This document shows positions 54,113 to 62,500 of a stretch of DNA of 64,000 nt, in pieces. A program made the translations under genes and the position numbers. Below the pieces are notes generated by a model. It searched no databases and had not been told where the DNA came from. It saw only the letters and a program-made list of their open reading frames with translations. The DNA is taken from the NCBI GenBank assembly GCA_937959275.1, contig CALGLU010000006.1, positions 86,027 to 150,026 of the forward strand, given 5' to 3'. Numbering within the stretch: the first letter of the stretch is position 1; every line of letters starts with the position of its first letter. Source of the stretch: an uncultured Saprospiraceae bacterium (GTDB taxonomy: Bacteria; Bacteroidota; Bacteroidia; Chitinophagales; Saprospiraceae).

Positions 54113-54341
54113 CTTAGAGGTAGAATACCCAATGTCATTTAGTTAAGGATATCATGACACCATAGGTGTCAAATATTGGTTGCACGGCACAAAGTGCCTT
54201 GCATTATTATATTAAAAGAGCCTAATTTGGCTGGATTTTTTGTAAAAATCATGACAAATTAATGTTTCAATAGATTAACCTGTGTTATTAAATTAATTCA
54301 TATGCCACTAACTAAAAAACATTGGGTAGAATACCTCTAAG
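54113..54341 (+). mobile_element. MITE-like repeat, family A copy 2
   Basis: The most complete copy: 229 bp with terminal inverted repeats of 23 bp (CTTAGAGGTAGAATACCCAA at the left and its near mirror at 54319-54341; only the three central bases differ) that extend with TTTAGTTA to about 33 bp. Inside are hairpins GACACC/GGTGTC (54157-54171) and TGCACGGCAC/GTGCCTTGCA (54181-54203). The inner part matches 3217-3424 in reverse orientation. No ORF and no convincing target duplication. Confidence 0.75.
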
Positions 54342-54421
54342 ATCCGTTACTTAATATTATTTCATAATCGTTATGACAGAACCTGCAAGTCCTGAATGAC
54401 AGTACCATGAGTAATTTACTC

Positions 54422-55483
54422 TTAATTAGGTTTTACAATATAGCCTTTGCTAGGATCGATTTTTCCATTGAGCATATTGACATAGGTAGGTTGCAATGCT
54501 TCCAATGAGTCAATGAATTCTATTTCGATCCAAGCTGCTGCTTGCTTGATAAATTCTTTCATGTTGTCCTGTATCATTGCATTTGCTGGTCCTGCGCCAT
54601 GTTGTTTATAGTACTTCACAGCAAAATCAGGGGCAAAAAAGAATTTAGCATTTTTCAATGGCGCAGACTGATCCATAGATGTCCAATCTGTCAAACCAAT
54701 CATGGACATAAATTTAGAGTTATTAGAAAGGTGATTTTGTATAGACAACAAGGTTTTGCTATTGCCCGCAAAATCCACCGTTACACTGCCTTCATTTTCG
54801 ATTGAATTAACTTGGTCGTATGACAACACGTGATCGTAGTAGCTACTTTTTTTGACAAAATCGATATTCTTAGTTGATGTTAAACCGATTATTTTGTTGC
54901 CATGGTCAAGTTGGTTTGACTTTAACATATAGGCTAGAGCAAGTGCTGTTTTTGAAGAAGCACTTGTTAAAATAATTTGATTTGCCGTAAAAAAATCATT
55001 GCTTTTTAAGAAATGATAATTTAAATAGGAAGTCATAAACAGTGGGCGGAGAATTGACATATAATGCTCCTCATCAGAGGCCTGAGGGGATACTTTTGTG
55101 TATGAGTTATAGACAGGTGGAAGGCTCGTGCGATGCTCAGCGCTATCAATAAATCCAAATTCTGAAATCCGATCTGGTTGTACAACAAGTTGCTGCCCCA
55201 TAGGGTAATAGCCATAAAATCGGTCCCCAACAGAGAGTTGTTCATGTTGACTTTCTGTTACAGTCGCGAATCCCCAAGTTGGTATAATTCCAAAGCCTTC
55301 CTTTGCTGGAAAAAATTTCCAATAAGACATTTGCTCTCCGACTACCGCATATGTCACATTGTTACTTGTCATCGCGAAAGACTCTATTTGTAGTAGAACT
55401 TGGCCTTCTTGGAGTGTGTTTGAAAACCTGTGAATCTCACTTTCAGATAGTTGACTTCTATTTATTACTAAGGATTTACTCAT
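54422..55483 (-). CDS. DUF2855 family protein (MDR-like fold)
   Basis: 353 residues. The start VLLQIESFAMTSNNVTYAVVGEQMSYWKFFP and WGFATVTES, GDRFYGYYPMGQ are conserved parts of DUF2855, a group related to medium-chain dehydrogenase/reductases without obvious zinc ligands. A nucleotide-binding region is probably at ILTSASSKTALALAYML. The real substrate is unknown. The gene stands alone. Confidence 0.85.
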   Translation of the reverse strand: MSKSLVINRSQLSESEIHRFSNTLQEGQVLLQIESFAMTSNNVTYAVVGEQMSYWKFFPAKEGFGIIPTWGFATVTESQHEQLSVGDRFYGYYPMGQQLVVQPDRISEFGFIDSAEHRTSLPPVYNSYTKVSPQASDEEHYMSILRPLFMTSYLNYHFLKSNDFFTANQIILTSASSKTALALAYMLKSNQLDHGNKIIGLTSTKNIDFVKKSSYYDHVLSYDQVNSIENEGSVTVDFAGNSKTLLSIQNHLSNNSKFMSMIGLTDWTSMDQSAPLKNAKFFFAPDFAVKYYKQHGAGPANAMIQDNMKEFIKQAAAWIEIEFIDSLEALQPTYVNMLNGKIDPSKGYIVKPN

Positions 55484-55648
55484 AGCTCAAGATAATTCTT
55501 TTATTTATTTAGTTGTCCATGGATGGTAACTAGTATTTAGCTTTTAGGACATAATTGATGGTTATCAAAAATCTAGGTAGAATAGCTCACTAGAAATTCT
55601 AATTCATATTGTCATTGCTTTGTACCTGTCAGCGCGATTACATTTGGG

Positions 55649-55816
55649 CTAGTGCTTTGTCAAGATCAAAATTGACGTCTGCCTTTGGCGAAATTTGAGC
55701 ATGAACTTCGTTAAAAATACTCGCCATAGATATGGCTATGCCTACGCTTTTTGCCTCGATCAGATTCAAATTTCACTCAAACTCAACTCGTCATTTAAAC
55801 GTTGACAAAGCACTAG
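55649..55816. mobile_element. MITE-like repeat, family C
   Basis: 168 bp with a perfect 15-bp terminal inverted repeat CTAGTGCTTTGTCAA/TTGACAAAGCACTAG. The core, on the minus strand, GATCGAGGCAAAAAGCGTAG, then ATAG-CCATAT-CTATGG and CGAG.ATTTTTAACG, shares its pattern with family B (GATCAAGGCGAAAAACGGAG, ATAG-TAGCG-CTATT, CGAGG.TTTGCAACG). No ORF. It lies between the DUF2855 and CotH genes, which diverge. Confidence 0.7.
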
Positions 55817-55907
55817 TTAATCAGATTGTCAATGAAAATGAAAATGAAATAGCCATTGCCATTTAAATTGACAAACACAATCACAAAGATTCCCTATCTT
55901 TCTATTA

Positions 55908-58900
55908 ATGGTAGTAAGATTTAGTAACTATATAAGTATGCTGTTGTGCGTTTGGGTGGGGTCTCATGTCGAAGCGCAAGCTGTCAAAATCAATGAAGCT
56001 CTGAGTTCAAACACTGTCCACTTAGATGAAGATGGTGATGCCTCAGATTGGTTTGAAATTTACAATGGCTCTGGAGATATCGTTGAGTTGGCAGATTGGT
56101 CAATTACTGACGACATAGGTGATCCTGCTAAGTGGGTGATGCCTACGTTTTCTTTATCAGATAATGGGTATTTAGTTGTCTGGGCTTCGGGCAAAGATCG
56201 GAGAGAGATTGGTTTTTCGCAATCAATTATCAGGCAAGGTGATTCTTTTAGATATATCACTCCAGATGCTCCTGTCAATGAAGATTGGATTCAACCTGAT
56301 TATGATGATTCTAGCTGGGACCAAGGGATGTCAGGCTTTGGCTATGGTGATGGTGACGACACGACCTTAGTGCCTACTGGCACACGCTCAGTGTACATCA
56401 GGCGTGGCTTTGAAGTTGATGATCTGTCCAGCATGATCAACTTAATTTTGGATATTGATTATGATGATTCATTCGTGGCATATATTAATGGGATTGAAGT
56501 GGCTAGAGCAAATATTTCGGGCCAACCACCAAGTTATAATTCGACTGCAAGAACGGATCATGAGGCTGTATTATACGATGTAGGGACACTAGAGCGATTT
56601 ACGATAGAAAACCCAACAGCTGTATTACGACAAGGGAGTAATCTATTGGCGATCCAAGTCCACAACGTAAGTACAGCATCTTCTGACTTAACGATTATTC
56701 CGTTTTTATCCGCAGAGCTGACTCGGCCCAATGAGAAGTGGAGTGCTGTGCCTAGTGTGATAGATTTACCAAGTAGGTCTTGGCATACAAATTTTAAGCT
56801 TTCTGGTGGCAATGAGGCCTTGTATTTGTTTAATAGCTCAGGCGAATTGGTTGATAGTTTGACTCTCCTTGATAGTCCTGTGAATGTATCCATCGGTTGC
56901 TCAAGAGTTGAGCAGATAATTCAATATTTTGATAGGCCCACACCTGGCGTGCAAAATGTCACATCTGGATTCGATGGAGTGTTGGATGTTGATATTGCAT
57001 TTTCTCATGAGGGAGGCGAAGCCAGCCCACTACAATTAGAATTGAGCGTTGAAGAACTAGGTGGTGAGATTAGATATACCACTAATTCTACAATTCCTAA
57101 TGAATCATCGACACTGTATGAAGGACCGATTTCGATTAATGATAATACAGTGATTAGAGCTCGCTTTTTCAAAGATGGTTTTTTGTCTGATCGGACTTCA
57201 AGTCGAGTCTTTTTGATCAATACACAGCATGATTTACCGATAATATCCTTGATTACTGAGCCAGATAATTTTTATAACAATCAGACTGGTATCTATGTGC
57301 GAGGCAGTTCTTCAGAGCCAGATTTTCCATTTTTTGAATCAAATTTTTGGGAAGACTGGGAGAAGCCTGTACACTTTACGTTTTATGAAGATGATGGTTC
57401 GATAGGAGAAATGACTGATGCAGGCATCAAAATATTTGGTGGATGGTCACGTGGATTTGATCAGCGATCTTTTTCGTTATTTGCACGTAAAGCATATGGT
57501 GACGGATCATTTAAACATCGTTTTTTTCCTGAATTAGAATACACATCATTTGAATCACTCGTATTAAGGAATTCTGGAAATGATTGGGGGCGGACGATGC
57601 TGAGGGACGCAACATTGACTTCTTTAATGACAGGTGCTGACCTTGAGTTTCAAGCTTATCGTCCAACAGTTGTTTATGTGAATGGGGCTTATTTTGGAAT
57701 CTACAATATGCGTGAAAAAATTAATGAGCACTTCTTGGCGTCAAAACAAGATCTGGATGCTGACAGTATTGATATTTTAGAAAGGGACGCTGATATCATA
57801 AAGGGGACAAATGAAGAATACGAAGCACTGATCGATTATATTGCCATTCGAGATTTAACAAATACCAATACTTACAAGGTCGTTAGTGATCAGGTGGATA
57901 TTGATAATTTCGCGTTGTACTATGCGGCTCAAATTTATTTTGATAATACAGATTGGCCAGGTAACAATATAAAGTTTTGGAAACACAAGAACGGCAAATG
58001 GCGATGGGTATTGTTTGATACAGATTTTGGTTTTGGAATATGGAATGCAAATAACTATACGAACAATACACTTCAGTTTGCCTTGCGAGCAAATGGTCCA
58101 TTTTGGCCTAATCCACCGTGGTCTACTTTACTGTTTAGACAGTTGAATACCAATCCAGATTTTCAGCATGTTTTCATTAACCAAATGGCAGATGCAATGA
58201 ATTCCAGATTTTTAGCACGAGAGGTGAATGCAAAAATTGACGATCATAAGGATGCTATTGGGAGCGAAATTCAGAGTCATTTTCAAAGGTGGGATGGATC
58301 ATTTAGTGATTGGTCAAGCCATATTCAGAATATGAAAAGCTTTGCCAATAGACGCGCTGCTATTATCAAAGATCAGATAAAAATATATTATAAATTGCCG
58401 TCAGTAAATGAACTCAGATTGTCACTTAATAGTAGTTTAAGTGGCTATCTTTTGGTGAATAATCGATTACAAATTCAGAGTCCTAGTTGGTCTGGAGATT
58501 ATTTTGGGACTGTACCAATCGTCATCAAGGCGATTCCAAAACCAGGTTATGTCTTTTCGCATTGGGAAGGTGATATTTCGTCTGTAGAGCAAGTGATTAC
58601 AGTTGACGTAAACAAATTGACAAATATCAAGGCTGTTTTCGAACAAGAAAGTTTTGTGATCTTACCTGTGATCATCAACGAAATTAATTACAAATCCAAT
58701 GATGATTTTGACACAGGTGATTGGATAGAATTATACAATACTTCAGATGTCTCGATAGATATATCAAATTGGAAAATCACAGACACTGATGCGAATAGCT
58801 TTACGATTCCTCAAGATGTCGTTTTAGAAGCTGACTCCTATATTATCTTAGCGAGGTCTACAGAGCAATTTAGTACATTAGTACCATCCGTCGCTGCTCT

Positions 58901-59414
58901 TGGGGATTTAGGCTTTGGTTTATCTAGTGCTGGTGAAGTATTGACGCTGTATAATCATGCTGGAGAATTTCAAGATCAAGTGAGTTATTCCAATACTGAT
59001 CCATGGCCTGAAGATGCGAATGGAGTAGGGTATACCTTGGAGTTAATTAGTCCAGAATTAGATAATGGTATGGCTGAAAACTGGGATACTGTCAATGAAA
59101 CAGGAAGTCCAGGGAGGGCAAATAATATGTCTACAGCAGTTATCGATATTTCAGAGAATAGTTATTTAAATGTATATCCCATACCAACAGTTGATGATTT
59201 GAATATAGAGCTTACATTAGCATCTGCGAGTCAAATTGAATTGAATATACTGGATGCGAGTGGCAAACGCATCAAAGAGGCTCTAAGCCAAAGAATGCAA
59301 GAAGGCACGCATCATGTTTTGGTTGATATGAAATCATACAGTACAGGTATTTATTTGCTTCATTTAAGTGTGAATGGTACGAACTACACAATGAATTGTA
59401 TCAAGACTGAATAA
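55908..59414 (+). CDS. Secreted CotH-kinase/lamin-tail protein with T9SS sorting domain
   Basis: 1168-residue exported protein: signal peptide (to about 24), lamin-tail domain (about 25-105, VKINEALSS and DWFEIYNGSG), a domain with YDDSSWDQGMSGFGYGDG (about 127-150), a chitobiase C-terminal-like domain (about 370-440), CotH kinase-like region (about 445-830; YFGIYNMREKIN and VLFDTDFGFG), a bacterial repeat domain (PGYVFSHWEGD), a second lamin-tail domain (about 920-1060) and a T9SS domain (NVYPIPTVDDLNI). CotH proteins phosphorylate spore-coat proteins in Bacillus; the role here is unknown. Confidence 0.9.
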   Translation: MVVRFSNYISMLLCVWVGSHVEAQAVKINEALSSNTVHLDEDGDASDWFEIYNGSGDIVELADWSITDDIGDPAKWVMPTFSLSDNGYLVVWASGKDRREIGFSQSIIRQGDSFRYITPDAPVNEDWIQPDYDDSSWDQGMSGFGYGDGDDTTLVPTGTRSVYIRRGFEVDDLSSMINLILDIDYDDSFVAYINGIEVARANISGQPPSYNSTARTDHEAVLYDVGTLERFTIENPTAVLRQGSNLLAIQVHNVSTASSDLTIIPFLSAELTRPNEKWSAVPSVIDLPSRSWHTNFKLSGGNEALYLFNSSGELVDSLTLLDSPVNVSIGCSRVEQIIQYFDRPTPGVQNVTSGFDGVLDVDIAFSHEGGEASPLQLELSVEELGGEIRYTTNSTIPNESSTLYEGPISINDNTVIRARFFKDGFLSDRTSSRVFLINTQHDLPIISLITEPDNFYNNQTGIYVRGSSSEPDFPFFESNFWEDWEKPVHFTFYEDDGSIGEMTDAGIKIFGGWSRGFDQRSFSLFARKAYGDGSFKHRFFPELEYTSFESLVLRNSGNDWGRTMLRDATLTSLMTGADLEFQAYRPTVVYVNGAYFGIYNMREKINEHFLASKQDLDADSIDILERDADIIKGTNEEYEALIDYIAIRDLTNTNTYKVVSDQVDIDNFALYYAAQIYFDNTDWPGNNIKFWKHKNGKWRWVLFDTDFGFGIWNANNYTNNTLQFALRANGPFWPNPPWSTLLFRQLNTNPDFQHVFINQMADAMNSRFLAREVNAKIDDHKDAIGSEIQSHFQRWDGSFSDWSSHIQNMKSFANRRAAIIKDQIKIYYKLPSVNELRLSLNSSLSGYLLVNNRLQIQSPSWSGDYFGTVPIVIKAIPKPGYVFSHWEGDISSVEQVITVDVNKLTNIKAVFEQESFVILPVIINEINYKSNDDFDTGDWIELYNTSDVSIDISNWKITDTDANSFTIPQDVVLEADSYIILARSTEQFSTLVPSVAALGDLGFGLSSAGEVLTLYNHAGEFQDQVSYSNTDPWPEDANGVGYTLELISPELDNGMAENWDTVNETGSPGRANNMSTAVIDISENSYLNVYPIPTVDDLNIELTLASASQIELNILDASGKRIKEALSQRMQEGTHHVLVDMKSYSTGIYLLHLSVNGTNYTMNCIKTE

Positions 59415-59451
59415 AGTTATCTTCTAAAATCTACTGCTATTAAATAAAAAA

Positions 59452-59490
59452 GGCTGCAAGTAATCCACCTAACCAGGATTATATGCAGCC
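59452..59490 (-). terminator. Terminator of the giant repeat protein gene
   Basis: GGCTGCA pairs with TGCAGCC and TAATCC with GGATTA inside it; on the minus strand T6 follows. It lies between convergent genes and may serve both. Confidence 0.92.
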
Positions 59491-59522
59491 CTTAAAACAA
59501 TTTACAAATACAGATTAATTTA

Positions 59523-62500
59523 TCATTGTATTACAATTTTAGCTTCTACTTTTCCATAGTTTTCTTGTATGGAGATGAAATACAAACCTTGACTTAGGTC
59601 ACTAACATCCACTCGTTTTGTATCAGTTGAAAAATAGTCAACTGCCATCGTTTCTGACTTAACTCTATTTCCAAAAATATCATGAATGTCAACTGTGATT
59701 TGATTAATGTCTTTAATCATATTCACATTGAAATATAAAACGTCTTGGATTGGATTCTGAAGGACATCTAAAGATAATCTTTCAATAGGCGTGTTAGCAA
59801 TATTAGTAGGATCACATAAGCTAGCGGCGGCTTCTGACCAATCAGAAGGTTCATTACCTTCTCCATCATAATTTAATGTCAAGGTTGTTGTATCGCTTAG
59901 TGTTGGTACGAAATTGCCAACGGTCCAGATACCTGCATCTTCCGCAACTGGAGCCCTAGTATGACCTCCAGCTCCCCATTCCATATAATCTATGATACTA
60001 GCCGGATTGGTGTAACTATTATTTAGATACAGTCCCATTTCTCCATCAACAGACACTATGTTAAAATCAACGGGAGTTTCCACAACAATTGTCTCGCCTG
60101 GATCAAGCATGTAGTCACCACCACAGTTAATGGTTAGATCTCCAATCGGTTCGTAATCTGGAAAATTACACAAGATATATGTTGATATATCTTGAGCAGT
60201 ATCACCTAAATTTTTAAGCTCCACAAGACCTTCACCATCAAAAATAATTTCATTGATGACAATGACAGCGCCCGCACTGGTCGCATTACAGGAATCTCCT
60301 TCATCTTCTCTAAATATACTTATGCTATTGGATAAGTCATAGCACCCACCAATATTCGCAACGAGCTCTCCATTTGTAACGCCTGTTAATTCTCCTATAT
60401 ACCCAATGTGGAAAAGCAAACATAAGCCTGGAAGTGCTGCATCAAAGTTGTCATCACTTGGAGAATCTAATACCCCCAAGATTGTATCACCACTTGCATC
60501 AGTGACAATCCATTGTGATCCTGTCCCGATATTACCAGAAAGAGTCACGTCACCTGCTGCGATTGTGTCAACGATACCATCTCCTGAGCAGAATGTAAAA
60601 GGCCCTCCCATTAATGTGCCACCATGTATTTCATTTCTTGTCACCACGATACTATCCGAAAGACTGAAACACCCTTGTAGATCCGCTACCAAGGCGCCTT
60701 CTGTTGCCATACCTAAACTAGCCTCAAAGGATAACAGCCAAATCAAATTTGAACCACTTTCCAAGGATTCAAAGTTAACATCAGACGGTGAGCCAGGAAG
60801 CTCTATAATCGTGGTGCCAGTCGCATCTGTCACAACCCACACTGCATTAGAGCCTACATTGCCACTTACTGTGATCGCACCTGCAAGTATCGTATCAGCT
60901 ATACCATCACCTGTACAGAATTCAAATGGACCGCCAGATAAAGTACCTCCAACAGTCGGACACGCTGCTTCGCAAATTGCCCCACTATCATTTCGAATCA
61001 CCAGGATGCTATCCGATAATTGATGACAGCCAATAATTCCAGAAACTGGTCCATTTAACGTATCGCCTTCAAGGAGACCTTCAGAGCTTAGATGCCACAG
61101 CAAGCATGTGTCTACTCCTGTCTCCTCAAAATCTGCCGCACTTGGTGTTGCTGGAAGACCCAGAATTGTTGTACCTGCCAGATTTGTTATAACCCAAGAC
61201 GAGGTACTTCCTATATTACCCTGCAAGGTAACTTCCCCCATAGGAATATTATCTGCTAATCCATCTCCTACACAAAACTCAAACGGTCCTCCTGTTATAT
61301 TTCCACCAACAGCTAAGCACTCACCTTGACAGGCACTGCCATCTGTTGTTCTATTGACTGTTATACTATTTGATAATCTAAAACATCCGCTAAGTCCAGT
61401 CACCAAGCTGTCCATTTCTAGTCCGCCAAGTGTACCGTCAAAACTAATATGTCTGATCAAACATACACCTGCATCTTGATTGTCGAAATTGACATCTTCG
61501 TAGGCATCAGGGAGTCCTATAATTGTTGTCCCATTTGAATCAAGTACAATCCATTGCGAATTCGCTCCTGTATTCCCAGTCACCGTAATCGCCCCTGCAG
61601 GAATTGTATCGACTGTTGAGTCTCCTACACAGAAATTAAATGGTCCCCCTCCAAGAGTTGCATTGGTGGGCTGATTTCTAATCACTGTTAGAGGATTTGA
61701 CAGATTGAAACAACCGCCAATTCCAGATAATGAATCAGCAATTGCTAATCCAGTCAATGCATCAAAATAACTGATGTGATAGATTAAACACATTCCCGCA
61801 CCAAGTCCGTCAAAGTCTACACTTTCTGGTGATCCAGGTAAGCTAAGAATGAGGCCTGACTCGTCAGTAATGATCCACTGCGAACTATCACCAACCATAT
61901 CTGTCAATGTAATTGTACTTGGTGGGATCATATCGGCTGTACCATCACCGGTACAAAATCCGAATGGACCGCCTGCTAGTGTACCACCATCTGCTGTACA
62001 TCCTGCATCACACAATTCTCCACTATCTACCCGAACGACATCTAAACTATTCGAGAGATCAAAACATCCAGCTAAGTCTGTAATAGGACCATTTTCGACA
62101 GCTCCCGATATCTCTCCATCAAAGCTCAAATGCCAAATCTTACAAGTACCCACTTCTGATCCATTAAAGTCTATTTCAGACAATGTCGTTGCTACGCCAA
62201 GAATAGTCGTTGTCGATTCATCTGTGATCACCCACCGACTGTTTGCTCCAACATTTTCAGTGAGTGTAATGCCGCTCATTCCAATAGTATCTGCCAATGC
62301 ATCTCCTACGCAAAACATAAATGGTCCACCAGCTATGGTTCCACCGTCTGGTTGAGATCGTACAACAGTGACACTATTAGTTGATAAGTCAAAGCAACCT
62401 TGAATGCCTGCAACAGCTTGTCCTTCTGCTAAGCCTGTTAATTCTCCTTCATAACTTAAATGCCAGATAAGGCAGATTCCTGCTCCCTGTGTTTCAAAAT

